DNA of 64,000 nt from Deltaproteobacteria bacterium. Lineage in GTDB: Bacteria; Myxococcota; Kuafuiibacteriia; Kuafuiibacteriales; Kuafuiibacteriaceae. Shown one piece after another: positions 16,752 through 24,964 of the stretch. The position numbers were made by a program, and so were the translations under genes. The stretch lies in contig JADJBV010000001.1 of assembly GCA_016703535.1 (NCBI GenBank), forward strand, positions 4,950,001-5,014,000. Reading direction: 5' to 3'. The notes under the pieces are model-generated. The model was not told the origin of the DNA and did not search any database. It saw only the letters and a program-made list of their open reading frames with translations. Each line of letters begins with the position of its first letter. The first letter of the stretch is position 1.

Positions 16752-18268
16752 GGGTTCTCCGCTCCCGCGTGGTGGAGCACATCTTCTTCGGCCATTTTGA
16801 AGAGATCCTCGAGGTTGGGCTGCACCAACATGCCAAGGAGCGCGTCGGCCCCAGGGAACGAGAGGTTGTAGTTGCCGTCGACGTGGTGATGCATCCAGTG
16901 ATTGCGCGCCGAATAGGCCACGTAGCGGGTCTGCCGCAGGGCCTTGACGATCCGCGAGGCGCTGGCTTTGGCCTCGGTTTCGCTGACGTGATAAATCGGG
17001 TGGAGTTTGCCCATCGCCACTGGGTAGGCAGCGGCCACCAACAAGGTCGGCACCAAACACCAGGCCGGCGCCCCGAACGCCGCCCCGGCCAAGATGATGG
17101 CCAAGGTCTGAGGCGCCACCGTGCTGAAGATCTTGGCCATGCCTCGGGCCTTCAACATCGTCGCGTACTCTTCGTCTCGGACCTCGGCCGCCAGATCGGC
17201 CGGGAAGTGCCGATCGAGGAGGGCGTCGACCTGGGCCTGGGTGAACTTGTCATCGAAGCGTTGGGTGAAAGACCGCCGATAGGTCCAGCCGTGGTGCACC
17301 TTCATGTGCGCCTTTTCGGTGCGGTCGACCTGGGAGGCCATGACCCTTCCGAACACCCGGTGCAGCCCCCGCTCCAACCAGCCCGCGTCTTCGCCCGGGC
17401 CCTTCATCAGCCACTCGCCGATCTTTCCGCGCGGGTGGGCCAGGTGGTTGTGGAGGATGTTTTCCGTCAGGGAGTAGACGCCGTATTGAAGGATGGCGTT
17501 GGCCACCACCCAGCGGCCGACGTCGGAGAAGATCGCCGCCAAAAGAGCGCCGGTGATCACCACCCGGTCCGAAGTTTCGGGGACGTAGTCCCGCAGCAAC
17601 CTCGAGGCCTGTCGCTGGGCCCGCCGATCCCCGATCGGGAGGAAGGCGGCGGCGTGATAGACCCGAGCCTTGCGGGTCGCCTTGCGCAACACCCGGGCCG
17701 GCAGGCGCTCGAGCCGCCGCTCGCCCCTAGGCTCTTCCCCGGTCAACGTTCGCCAGCTGTTGCCCAAACAACGCTCCAGCTGTTGACGGACCTCACCGTT
17801 GAACCGGCGCAGCTCGGCCAGTTCGCTGGGGCTCATCGCCGGATCTTCGGGGTGATCGAAGAGCCCGGAGCGGAGCACGAAGGTGACCGCGGTGTGTTCT
17901 TCGACGGTCGGGGCCCGACCGGCCTCCTGGGCCCGCTCCAGCTCCGCCGCCCAAGCCTTCACCTCGGCGCGGACGTCGAGGTCTTTGTCTCGCACGATCC
18001 GCCGCAGCACCTCGTGGGCCCGTTCGCCCGGTGAGGCCTCCGCGACGTGGGCTTGGGCCCTGACCTGGACCAAGTTGCTTTTGGCCCGAGGCTCGAGCGG
18101 CGCCTGGGAAGGGACTTCGATGAGCCGCTCGGGCGAGGAGGCCTGCCGTCCCGGCCGCCCAGGGCGAAGGCCCGGCCCTCCCAAAAGAGGCCGCCAGGGG
18201 TCCTCGAAGGTGAAGGCCAAGGGGAGCGGGGGTGCGCTGGCGACGTGGGTCATCGTGAGCCTATCCAT
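16748..18268 (-). CDS. Membrane His-box protein (fatty acid hydroxylase-like), copy A
   Basis: 506 residues. Same organisation as copy B: a soluble helical N-terminal domain, then hydrophobic segments and His motifs (ENILHNHLAHP, MKVHHGWTY, HPIYHVSE, RNHWMHHHVDGNYNLSFPGADALLG). Shared blocks such as the PIGDR-AQRQAS-LLRDYVPE motif and the VDGNYNLSFPGADALLG tail show common ancestry. Probably a membrane di-iron oxygenase acting on a lipid or lipid-like substrate. An alternative start is the second ATG (MTHVASAPP, 18253). It is divergent from the bcp gene across a 244-bp region carrying one palindrome copy. Confidence 0.72.
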   Translation of the reverse strand: MDRLTMTHVASAPPLPLAFTFEDPWRPLLGGPGLRPGRPGRQASSPERLIEVPSQAPLEPRAKSNLVQVRAQAHVAEASPGERAHEVLRRIVRDKDLDVRAEVKAWAAELERAQEAGRAPTVEEHTAVTFVLRSGLFDHPEDPAMSPSELAELRRFNGEVRQQLERCLGNSWRTLTGEEPRGERRLERLPARVLRKATRKARVYHAAAFLPIGDRRAQRQASRLLRDYVPETSDRVVITGALLAAIFSDVGRWVVANAILQYGVYSLTENILHNHLAHPRGKIGEWLMKGPGEDAGWLERGLHRVFGRVMASQVDRTEKAHMKVHHGWTYRRSFTQRFDDKFTQAQVDALLDRHFPADLAAEVRDEEYATMLKARGMAKIFSTVAPQTLAIILAGAAFGAPAWCLVPTLLVAAAYPVAMGKLHPIYHVSETEAKASASRIVKALRQTRYVAYSARNHWMHHHVDGNYNLSFPGADALLGMLVQPNLEDLFKMAEEDVLHHAGAENP

Positions 18269-18421
18269 TCAGAATCAGCGGCTTTTCGACCGACAAGCGG
18301 AGCCGCTGACCCGAGGTTCAGCTCAGTTTTCGGCGGGCGGCGGCCGGCCGCGCGGCGTTTTGCGCCATGGAGGCGCATCCCAAGCAACCCGAACCTGGGC
18401 CCCACCGGGGTCGGGCGCCTT

Positions 18422-18435
18422 GCAAGTCAACTTGC
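18422..18435. repeat. Dispersed palindrome, consensus-like intergenic copy
   Basis: GCAAGTCAACTTGC in the 244-bp divergent region between the His-box gene and bcp, 78 bp before the bcp start. Position would suit a regulator site, but identical sequence also occurs inside genes (36537, and as complement at 43155 and 48824). Confidence 0.65.
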
Positions 18436-18512
18436 GCTTCGGCCGAGGCGATCCGCCGGACACTTCACCCCGAGCGGCTTGCCAGGCCTCGCACTTCGCG
18501 GAAGAAGGGGGA

Positions 18513-18986
18513 ATGAGCGCACCGCTCGAGCCTGGGCAACCGGCGCCGGACTTCACGTTGCCCACCGATGGCGGCCGACAGGTTCGGCTGTCGGAATTCC
18601 AGGGTAAAAAGACCGTGGTCCTCTACTTCTATCCGGAGGACGACACGATGGGCTGCACCATCGAGTCCTGCACCTTCCGCGACGTGCACCAAGACTTCGT
18701 CGACGCCGGCGCCGAGGTGATCGGCGTGAGCCGAGACAGCGTCACCTCCCATGATCACTTTCGAGCCAAGTACCACCTGCCCTTCACCTTGGCCTCCGAT
18801 CCAGACGGCGCGGTGCAGCGTGCCTACGGGGCCGCTCGAGCACCCTTGGCGCTGCGTGGCCGCATCACCTTCGTGATCGATCGGCAGGGGATCATCCGAG
18901 ACATCTACTCCTCCGCCTTCCGGGTGAAGGAGCACGTGCGGCGAGCCTTGGAGCTGGTTCGTTCGCTCGAGGAAAAGGCGGGCTGA
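18513..18986 (+). CDS. bcp: Thiol peroxidase, Bcp/PrxQ-type peroxiredoxin
   Basis: 157 residues, typical Bcp length, start ATG 18513 after GAAGAAGGGGGA. The thioredoxin-like fold begins APDFTLPTDGGRQVRLSEFQGKKTVVLYFYPEDDTMGCTIESCTF, which carries the peroxidatic Cys in GCT and a resolving Cys five residues on (CTIESC), the alpha2-resolving arrangement of atypical 2-Cys PrxQ. The usual T-P-G-C is T-M-G-C here; the Thr is kept but the conserved Pro is replaced. It reduces H2O2 and lipid or organic hydroperoxides using thioredoxin, and a thioredoxin gene lies 280 bp away on the other strand. Confidence 0.93.
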   Translation: MSAPLEPGQPAPDFTLPTDGGRQVRLSEFQGKKTVVLYFYPEDDTMGCTIESCTFRDVHQDFVDAGAEVIGVSRDSVTSHDHFRAKYHLPFTLASDPDGAVQRAYGAARAPLALRGRITFVIDRQGIIRDIYSSAFRVKEHVRRALELVRSLEEKAG

Positions 18987-19024
18987 GGGTTGTCGGCGAG
19001 CCCCGCCCAAGAAAGGCCAGCATT

Positions 19025-19339
19025 ATGCAGTCCCTTCGGCTGATCTTGAAGCTCATGGCTCCGATCTTTTTTTCGGTCGGTGGACTCCACCTGGCGTTGG
19101 GCCCCGGGGCCGACGTCTTGTTGGGGGCCCAGTTGTCTCGCGAGGTGTTGGCCGATCCGACGTTGGACAGCCAGAACCGGTTCTACGGGCTGGCTCGGCT
19201 GGTGTCGATGGCCCTGCTGGGCCTACCGCCAGCGCCGGTGTTGTTCTTGTTGGCGGTCGAACTCATCGCCCCTCCCGGTCTTGTGATTTGGGTCCTTCGG
19301 ACCGTGCCACCAACCGGCGTAGGTTCTCCTTCGAAGTGA
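19025..19339 (+). CDS. DUF4345-like membrane protein, apparently internally shortened
   Basis: 104 residues. Begins with a hydrophobic helix (LILKLMAPIFFSVGGLHLALGPGADVLLG), then DPTLDSQNRFYG, a hallmark of DUF4345 proteins, and ends with ARLVSMALLGLPPAPVLFLLAVELIAPPGLVIWVLR. In family members I know, a further membrane helix of about 30-40 residues separates the SQNRFYG segment from the ARLVS segment; here they are fused, so an in-frame deletion has probably removed it. The 3' end overlaps the convergent thioredoxin gene by about 77 bp. Function of the family unknown. Confidence 0.65.
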   Translation: MQSLRLILKLMAPIFFSVGGLHLALGPGADVLLGAQLSREVLADPTLDSQNRFYGLARLVSMALLGLPPAPVLFLLAVELIAPPGLVIWVLRTVPPTGVGSPSK

Positions 19340-19616
19340 GACCGACGTGGCTGCGAATCGGCTGACCCTCCACGAAGGTGATCAAGGTCGGCGCCGAACG
19401 GACCCCGTACTGGGTGGTCACCCGAGGGTTGTGGTCGACGTTGATCTTGCCCACCCGGAAGGTGCCCTGGGCCTCGGCCATGAGCCCCTCGAGCAAAGGC
19501 TCCAAAGCTCGGCAGGGCGGACACCAGTCGGCCGTGAAGTCGAGTAGGACCGGGATCTTAGACCGCAGGACCTCGGCCTCGAAGTTGTCGTCGGTGATGG
19601 TCAGGAAGGTGCTCAT
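19263..19616 (-). CDS. Thioredoxin-family protein (CPPC active site)
   Basis: 117 residues from ATG 19616 (MSTFLTITDDNFEAEV); the longer reading to 19664 adds only an Arg-rich N-terminus. Classic thioredoxin fold: FTADWCPPCRALEPLLEGL holds the redox pair WCPPC, cis-Pro is in SAPTLITF and the C-terminal helix is SKENLRRLVA. The active site is CPPC instead of the usual CGPC, which alters redox potential. It could reduce the neighbouring Bcp peroxiredoxin. Its 3' end overlaps the DUF4345-like gene on the other strand, and it is divergent from the sigma gene at 19678. Confidence 0.92.
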   Translation of the reverse strand: MSTFLTITDDNFEAEVLRSKIPVLLDFTADWCPPCRALEPLLEGLMAEAQGTFRVGKINVDHNPRVTTQYGVRSAPTLITFVEGQPIRSHVGLTSKENLRRLVARSEGPKSQDREGR

Positions 19617-19677
19617 GCTCCGCCATGTTCCGAGGGGGCGTAATATTTCACGGCCTCGGGACATGGACCGGTGAGGG

Positions 19678-20217
19678 ATGACGACCGCGGATCACGACGA
19701 GCTCCTGGAGCGGGTCTCCCGCATCGCCAAGGATGAGCGATCCCAGCTGGCCTCGGTGGCCCGGGCCCAGGGCCTCAGCCCCGAAGACGCCATCGACTGC
19801 GTGCAGGACGCGTTGTGCACCCTGTTGTCCTTGGGGCGACGAAGAAAGTTGCCGCCGGCGCCCGAGGAGTGGGGACCGCTGCTGGCGGGCATCGTACGCA
19901 ACACCGCGCGCAACCGGCGTCGACGCCACTTCTTGTCCCAACCTCACGAAGACTACGACGAACACCCCTGCTTGGTGGCGCCGACGCCTCAGAGCGACGA
20001 GGTGTTGAGCCGGGCTGAGACCCACCTGCGGTTGCACGCCTGCGTCAGCGCCTTGTGTGAGGTGCAGCGAGCGGTGGTGACCTTGCGGATGTTGGAGGAA
20101 CAAAGCGGCGAAGACGTGGCCCAGGCCCTGGGCATCCCGTCGGGGCGCGTGGCGGTCCTGTTGCACCGGGCCAAGCAGGTGCTGCGTGTCTGTATGGGCG
20201 AGGCCCAGGCCGGGTAG
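19678..20217 (+). CDS. RNA polymerase ECF-type sigma factor
   Basis: 179 residues, start ATG 19678. Region 2 includes GLSPEDAIDCVQDALCTLLSLGRRRKL and WGPLLAGIVRNTARNRRRRHFL; region 4 is VQRAVVTLRMLEEQSGEDVAQALGIPSGRVAVLLHRAKQVLR. Two Cys-containing spots (CVQD and HACVSALCEV) could allow redox or metal effects, which is speculative. The next gene, 34 bp downstream, encodes a lipoprotein and may be co-transcribed. Confidence 0.9.
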   Translation: MTTADHDELLERVSRIAKDERSQLASVARAQGLSPEDAIDCVQDALCTLLSLGRRRKLPPAPEEWGPLLAGIVRNTARNRRRRHFLSQPHEDYDEHPCLVAPTPQSDEVLSRAETHLRLHACVSALCEVQRAVVTLRMLEEQSGEDVAQALGIPSGRVAVLLHRAKQVLRVCMGEAQAG

Positions 20218-20251
20218 CCTCCGGGTCCCAAAACGGGTAGTCCTCGGGACC

Positions 20252-21193
20252 GTGAAGTTGCGCCTGCCGGCCACCGCGTGCCTGGTGCTCCTCTGCAACT
20301 TGGCTTGCGCGAGCGGGCCCACGGCGAGCCGTGAAGATCGCTCCGAAAGTTCGGCTTTGGAGATCGAGCGGTCTCTGCGGGAGGCCAAGGCGGCGATGGA
20401 GCAGCTGGACGCCGAGACCGCCGAGGCGCGTTTGACCCGAGCCCGGGCCCTGCTGGAGAGCCCCGATGGGCGCCGTCACCCGGATCGGGCCTTTCAGGCC
20501 GATGACCTGAAGTTGGCGGAGCGGCAGCTGGTGGAGGTCAAGAAGGAGGTGGCCCGCCGAGACCTGGAGCGCCGGGTGGGCCAACAGCGGGTCTTGGTCG
20601 AAGAGGCCTACAACCAGCTGGAGGTGAAGGCCCGAGCCCTCGACGACCCGGATCAAGTGGACGAAGCGAAGATCGAAGCCGTCGGGAGCGCCCAAGCCGC
20701 GGTGGCCGATCGGCTCTTGGAGGGGACGCCGCTGGAGGCCGAAGCGCCGCCCTACGCGGAGTTCGTGAAGAAGGTGCGAAAGAAGTTGGAGCCCTTCGCC
20801 GGAGTGCGGGAGCGGGCCAACCGGGTGTTGGCCTTCAAGCGAGGGCCCATCGCGACCTACGCCGAGGCCACCGAACTTTTGACCCGCTCCCAGGCCGAAG
20901 AAGATCCGGTGGAGAAGGTGACCTTGGCCCTCGAGGCCAAGTCCAAGCTGGAGGCCTGTGTCACCCGGGCCCAGCAGCTGGTCGGCGAGACCAACGAGCT
21001 GGGGCGGCTCCGCTTCGGCGAGATCGCGGGAGGGGCCAAGACCGGCGCTCAGCTCCTGAATGGTTGCCAAAAGGAGGCCAAAATTACCTCCAAACTGGTC
21101 GATAAGTTGAAGAAGGCCGCCAAACCCGCGGCCAAACCGAACCCGAAGGTCACCAAAACGACGAAGAAGCCCAAGCCCAAGAAGGGGCGTTGA
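20252..21193 (+). CDS. Coiled-coil lipoprotein with basic C-terminal tail
   Basis: 313 residues from GTG 20252, chosen because the signal peptide starts here (KLRLPATACLVLLCNLAC; lipobox Cys16). Residues 25-290 are nearly all helical, with heptad-like stretches (LEIERSLREAKAAMEQLDAETAEARLTRARALLES; LAERQLVEVKKEVARRDLERRVGQQ), so a long coiled coil in the periplasm. The last 30 residues are Lys/Pro-rich (KPAAKPNPKVTKTTKKPK), a histone-H1-like tail that may bind peptidoglycan or polyanions. Downstream of an ECF sigma gene. Function unknown. Confidence 0.7.
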   Translation: MKLRLPATACLVLLCNLACASGPTASREDRSESSALEIERSLREAKAAMEQLDAETAEARLTRARALLESPDGRRHPDRAFQADDLKLAERQLVEVKKEVARRDLERRVGQQRVLVEEAYNQLEVKARALDDPDQVDEAKIEAVGSAQAAVADRLLEGTPLEAEAPPYAEFVKKVRKKLEPFAGVRERANRVLAFKRGPIATYAEATELLTRSQAEEDPVEKVTLALEAKSKLEACVTRAQQLVGETNELGRLRFGEIAGGAKTGAQLLNGCQKEAKITSKLVDKLKKAAKPAAKPNPKVTKTTKKPKPKKGR

Positions 21194-21205
21194 GGTTCGG
21201 TCTAT

Positions 21206-22789
21206 TCAATAGAACTTGTTGGGGTCCCGCCGGGCCCAGACCGCCTCACGTTTATAGGCCTCGGCCTGGAGCGCCTCCTCGACCAGCTGGTTCCAAGCGC
21301 CCTGGACCCGAGTCGAGTTCAGGCCTTCCACCTTGGTCGCGTAGTTGAGGGTTCCGTGTTCCCGAGTCGGCAACGCGACCTTGGCTTGCTCGAGCTTGGC
21401 CACGTCGGCCAGGAGGTTCTCCAGCTTGGTGCGGGTGTCGACCGGCAAAGCAGCCCAAACATCCTCGCTGATCCGCGAGCGGAGGTGGCGGGCCGACTCG
21501 ATGTGTTTGCGGACGTCGACCGCCAGGGCGAAGCGGAGGTTGGTCCCGAAGCTGTGGCCTCGGATCCGGAGCGGGACGGTGCGCAACTCCTCCTCCAGGC
21601 TTTGCGTGGACTTCGCCAAGGCGCTGGAGATCTGCTCGATCCGAGCGTCCCACTCGGCGGCATGCCCACGGAAAGCCTCCCTCTCGAGCATATAGGTGCT
21701 GTCCAGCTGGGACTGGGCGTACTCGACCTTTCGCCCCTCGGTGGCTTGGCGCAGCAGGAAGGGCACTGCACCGCTGAGCTTAGCTATTTGCCGTTCGGCC
21801 TCGGCCTGTTCTTTGGCGATGGCTTTGACCGTCGAGGACGCGGCGTCGATCCGTTGGTCGTGGGCGAGGAGACGCTCCCGCCACTTCTTGATCTCACGGG
21901 CCGGAGCCTCGTTGCGCTCCAAGATCTGCACGTGACGTTTGGCGTCGACGTAGGACGCCCGCAGTCGCCCCAGGCTTTCGCTGTGCCGCTGGGCGGACTT
22001 CTTGAGCGCCTCCACCTTGAGCTTGAGCGGGCCCAGCTGATCGTAGATCCCTCGCAGGTAAGCGACCGACTCGGTCCGGAAGGTCTCCAACTTCTGCCGG
22101 GCCTCGGGCCGTTTTGGATCGAAGCCCTTGAGGTCGACCGGGGTCTTCAGGACCCGCTCGTTGTGATCCTGCAACTCTTTGAGCAGCAGGCCGGAGGCGA
22201 AGGTCGCCAGCTCCCGTTCCAGCTGCTCGACCCCGCCCTTGAGCCCGGTGTGGAGCCCACGCAAGATCATCTTGGCGTTGGCCACCGCGTTCTCTCGGGC
22301 CTGTTTGGACCCCGCAGCGGCCGCCTTGGCTGCCTCTTCCGCCGCTTTGGCCTGGGCGCGTTGATAAGCCTTGAGGTTTTCGTCGAAGGTGGCGGGGTCG
22401 AGATCGGGCGGCGGCGGAGCGGGCGCCTTCTGCTTGGCCTCAAGCAGCTGTTGACGTTGATACTCGTACGCTGCGCCGGTCGCCCGGGTGAAGTCGTTGT
22501 TGGTTGGGCAACCTTCCCAGGCGGCCTTGGCGAGCTTGAAGGCCGCTTCCGCCCGAGCTTGTTGCTCGGGACTCAGCTCCTTCACCCGATCGGGGTGGAG
22601 GACCATGGCGAGCTTCCGATAGCCCTTGATCAATTCCGTGGGGTTGCCAAGGCGCAACACGGCCGCCGGATCCGGCGAAGTCATCGCCACCCGAAGCACA
22701 TCCTCCGTCATCTGCAGCGCCGGGTGCGGCGGCGGCGCCGCCGCTGGGGCGGTGGCCTTGGCGGCCGCGTCGACACCGGTGGCCCTCAC
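21206..22789 (-). CDS. J-domain protein with long coiled-coil region
   Basis: 527 residues. Residues about 28-105 look like a DnaJ J-domain: LKGYRKLAMVLHPDRVKELSPEQQARAEAAFKLAKAAWE with the essential HPD motif. It is followed by an Ala/Pro linker and roughly 380 residues of coiled coil (AQAKAAEEAAKAAAAGSKQ, VEQLERELATFASGLLLKELQDHNERV, TQSLEEELRTVP). No zinc finger or client-binding domain of classical DnaJ is present. It could recruit Hsp70 to a structural or secreted complex; that is inference. The N-terminus is unusual, with about 27 Ala/Pro-rich residues before the J-domain. Confidence 0.68.
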   Translation of the reverse strand: MRATGVDAAAKATAPAAAPPPHPALQMTEDVLRVAMTSPDPAAVLRLGNPTELIKGYRKLAMVLHPDRVKELSPEQQARAEAAFKLAKAAWEGCPTNNDFTRATGAAYEYQRQQLLEAKQKAPAPPPPDLDPATFDENLKAYQRAQAKAAEEAAKAAAAGSKQARENAVANAKMILRGLHTGLKGGVEQLERELATFASGLLLKELQDHNERVLKTPVDLKGFDPKRPEARQKLETFRTESVAYLRGIYDQLGPLKLKVEALKKSAQRHSESLGRLRASYVDAKRHVQILERNEAPAREIKKWRERLLAHDQRIDAASSTVKAIAKEQAEAERQIAKLSGAVPFLLRQATEGRKVEYAQSQLDSTYMLEREAFRGHAAEWDARIEQISSALAKSTQSLEEELRTVPLRIRGHSFGTNLRFALAVDVRKHIESARHLRSRISEDVWAALPVDTRTKLENLLADVAKLEQAKVALPTREHGTLNYATKVEGLNSTRVQGAWNQLVEEALQAEAYKREAVWARRDPNKFY

Positions 22790-22914
22790 GACTGCAGGCT
22801 ACTCGAACGGGGGTCGGGCCGAAAAGTTGGGGGAAGGCTCTGACGTCTCCACCCAACGTTGTCTCACCAACCTGAAAGGCTCAGGTCCGCCCCCAAAAAC
22901 CCGAGGCCTGACGC

Positions 22915-23862
22915 TCAGATCCCGCCCCCGGCCACGAACTCTTCGTGCCGCGGTTGAGCCTGGGTCACCCGGCTTCCGGCCGGCACGCTGCGGGTCAGCC
23001 AAACGTTGCCGCCGATCACCGAACCCCGGCCGATGGTGATGCGCCCCAAGATGGTGGCGCCCGCGTAGATCACCACCTCGTCTTCGACGATCGGGTGGCG
23101 CGGCACGCCCTTCTGCGGACGACCTTGTTCATCCAAGGTGAAGCTCTTCGCGCCCAAGGTGACGCCTTGGTAGAGCCGCACGTTGTTGCCGATCTGAGAG
23201 GTCTCGCCGATCACCACTCCGGTGCCGTGATCGATGAAGAAGCGCCCGCCGATCGTCGCGCCCGGGTGGATGTCGATGCCGGTCGCGCCGTGGGCCAACT
23301 CAGCGATCATCCGCGGGATCAAGGGCACGTGCAGGCGCTGCAGGGCGTGGGCGATCCGGTAGTGGGCGATGGCGATGACGCCGGGGTAACTGAAGAGCGC
23401 CTCGTCCACGCTGGTGGCCGCCGGATCACCTTCGTAGGCCGCCTCCACGTCGCTGCCCAACAGCTCCCGGATCCGCGGCAACTCGGCGGTGAAGCTGCGG
23501 GTGATCTGCACCGCCTGATCTTCACACTCGTGGCAGGGACCTTCGCCGTGGGCGCAGGTGAAGCGGAGGCCCCGCCGCACCTGCTCCTCCAAGGCGATCA
23601 AGGCCCCGTCCAACACGTGACCCACGAAGTAGTGGACCCCCTCCTCCGAGAGGTCGGGCGCGCCGAAGTGCCCCGGGAACAGGGCCGACAACAGATCTTG
23701 GACGATCTGGGCCAAGGCCTCCCGGGACACCAGCCCCTGACGCACCAACTTGCGGCGACGACCCGCCACCAACACGTCGTTGGCGCGACAGAGCGCGTCG
23801 ACCACCTCCCGGAGCGCGGGACGATCGTCGGGCGCGTCCACCGTCCGTGGGCCCTTGCTCAC
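22915..23862 (-). CDS. cysE: Serine O-acetyltransferase (EpsC/SrpH type)
   Basis: 315 residues with GTG start overlapping the cysK stop (GTGA). The helical N-terminal domain (VDALCRANDVLVAGRRRKL) is followed by a C-terminal left-handed beta-helix of hexapeptide repeats: GIDIHPGATIGGRFFIDHGTGVVIGETSQIGNNVRLYQGVTLGA, then VEDEVVIYAGATILGRITIGRGSVIGGNVWLTRSVPAGS. DIHPGA and the HGTGVVIGET box are SAT signatures. It converts L-serine and acetyl-CoA to O-acetylserine, the substrate of the adjacent CysK. Longer than E. coli CysE, as in the EpsC/plant-like branch. A Cys-rich insert (CAHGEGPCHEC, residues 103-113) is noticeable. Confidence 0.93.
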   Translation of the reverse strand: MSKGPRTVDAPDDRPALREVVDALCRANDVLVAGRRRKLVRQGLVSREALAQIVQDLLSALFPGHFGAPDLSEEGVHYFVGHVLDGALIALEEQVRRGLRFTCAHGEGPCHECEDQAVQITRSFTAELPRIRELLGSDVEAAYEGDPAATSVDEALFSYPGVIAIAHYRIAHALQRLHVPLIPRMIAELAHGATGIDIHPGATIGGRFFIDHGTGVVIGETSQIGNNVRLYQGVTLGAKSFTLDEQGRPQKGVPRHPIVEDEVVIYAGATILGRITIGRGSVIGGNVWLTRSVPAGSRVTQAQPRHEEFVAGGGI

Positions 23863-24836
23863 AACGCGACCCCTTGGGCGTCGAACACACCCTCGAACAA
23901 CACGCTGGAGAGGTACCGTTCACCGCTGTCGGGCAACACGGTGACGATGGTCTTGCCGGCGTTCTCCGGCAACTTGGCCAAACGCACCGCCACCGCCGCC
24001 GCGGCGCCGCAAGAGATGCCGGCCAAGATGCCCTCTTCTTTGGCCAGGCGTCGGGCGAAGGCCACCGCCTCTTCGTTGCTGACCTGCTCCACCTGGTCGA
24101 CCAGGCTGAGATCCAAGTTGTCGGGGATGAACCCGGCGCCGATGCCCTGGATCTTGTGAGGCGCGGGCTTGAGGGGCTGATCCGAGCGCCGTTGGCTGAT
24201 CACCGGGCTGTTGCTGGGCTCCACCGCCACCGAACGGATGGCCCGGTTTTGGGTCTTCTTGAAGTAGCGAGAGACGCCGGTGATCGTGCCGCCGGTCCCC
24301 ACGCCCGAGACGAAGATGTCCACGTTGCCGTCGGTATCCCGCCAGATCTCGGGGCCGGTGGTGGCCTCGTGGATCGCCGGGTTGGAGGGGTTCTTGAACT
24401 GTTGGAGCAACACGTAACGCTCCGGATCCGAGGCCACGATCTCTTCGGCCTTGCCGACCGCGCCGGTCATGCCCTTGGGCCCTTCGGTCAACACCAACTT
24501 GGCGCCATAAGCGATGAGCAACTTGCGTCGTTCGATGCTCATGGTCTCGGGCATGGTCAAGGTCAGCGGATAACCGCGGGCCGCCGCCACGAAGGCCAAG
24601 GCGATGCCGGTGTTGCCGCTGGTCGGCTCGACGATCTCTTTGCCGGGCTTGAGCACGCCCCGCTTCTCCGCGTCCCAGACCATCGCCGCGCCGATCCGAC
24701 ACTTCACCGAATAGGCGGGGTTGCGCCCCTCGATCTTGGCCAACACCGTCGCTTTGGCGCCGTCGGTGACTCGATTGAGGCGAACGAGGGGGGTGTTACC
24801 GATGGTGAGGGCGTTGTCTTCGAACCACTTGGACAT
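23859..24836 (-). CDS. cysK: Cysteine synthase A (O-acetylserine sulfhydrylase)
   Basis: 325 residues. IGNTPLVRL near residue 12, PLP-binding Lys in NPAYSVKCRIG (K45), phosphate/substrate loop EPTSGNTGIALAF near 73, and GVGTGGTITGV near 178 place it in the fold-type II beta family, CysK branch (CIGAG-like IQGIGAGFIPDNLD). It makes L-cysteine from O-acetylserine and sulfide, with the product of cysE supplying the acceptor. The 128 bp between the cysK start and the polycysteine leader hold several hairpins, so expression is probably controlled by cysteine supply. Confidence 0.96.
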   Translation of the reverse strand: MSKWFEDNALTIGNTPLVRLNRVTDGAKATVLAKIEGRNPAYSVKCRIGAAMVWDAEKRGVLKPGKEIVEPTSGNTGIALAFVAAARGYPLTLTMPETMSIERRKLLIAYGAKLVLTEGPKGMTGAVGKAEEIVASDPERYVLLQQFKNPSNPAIHEATTGPEIWRDTDGNVDIFVSGVGTGGTITGVSRYFKKTQNRAIRSVAVEPSNSPVISQRRSDQPLKPAPHKIQGIGAGFIPDNLDLSLVDQVEQVSNEEAVAFARRLAKEEGILAGISCGAAAAVAVRLAKLPENAGKTIVTVLPDSGERYLSSVLFEGVFDAQGVAL

Positions 24837-24848
24837 GATCAGCTCCGG

Positions 24849-24862
24849 TCTTTGGCGCAGCT
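24849..24862. promoter_or_regulatory. Palindrome at the cysK translation start region
   Basis: On the coding (minus) strand the self-complementary sequence GGCGCAGCTGCGCC lies about 20 nt before the cysK ATG and just upstream of the likely ribosome site (CCGGAG). Such a hairpin could hide or expose the site. Approximate position, read by eye. Confidence 0.45.
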
Positions 24863-24902
24863 GCGCCGGTCAAAAGTTCAGCAAGATTTGGGGTGAGGGT
24901 GC

Positions 24903-24963
24903 GGCCGACGATCCAGGGTTTCAGGGTTGCGTACAAGACGCAGGCCTGAACAGGCCGTCGGCC
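24903..24963 (-). promoter_or_regulatory. Candidate cysteine attenuator structure
   Basis: Between the polycysteine leader and cysK: outer arms GGCCGACG (24903-24910) and CGTCGGCC (24956-24963) are exact complements; inside them sit TGCGT/ACGCA (24928-24932 with 24938-24942) and GGCCTG-AA-CAGGCC (24943-24956). The inner GGCCTG/CAGGCC stem touches the outer arm at 24956, so outer and inner stems compete, the arrangement expected when ribosome position on a leader peptide selects between structures. Confidence 0.5.
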
Positions 24964-24964
24964 A

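Noticed and set aside
14506..16836. 776-residue minus-strand frame across marR, DUF1398 and the His-box gene
   Set aside because: It is a shadow in a high-GC region; it has no family motif and conflicts with three recognisable genes.
20294..20312. GCAACTTGGCTTGC as another dispersed palindrome
   Set aside because: Only the right arm matches; the left arm lacks the G of GCAAG. It falls in a lipobox (CNLAC) coding region and is probably chance.
24525..24538. CAACTTGC half-sites as extra copies of the palindrome
   Set aside because: Isolated half-sites are frequent because AAC-TTG codons are common here; only sites with both arms were counted.
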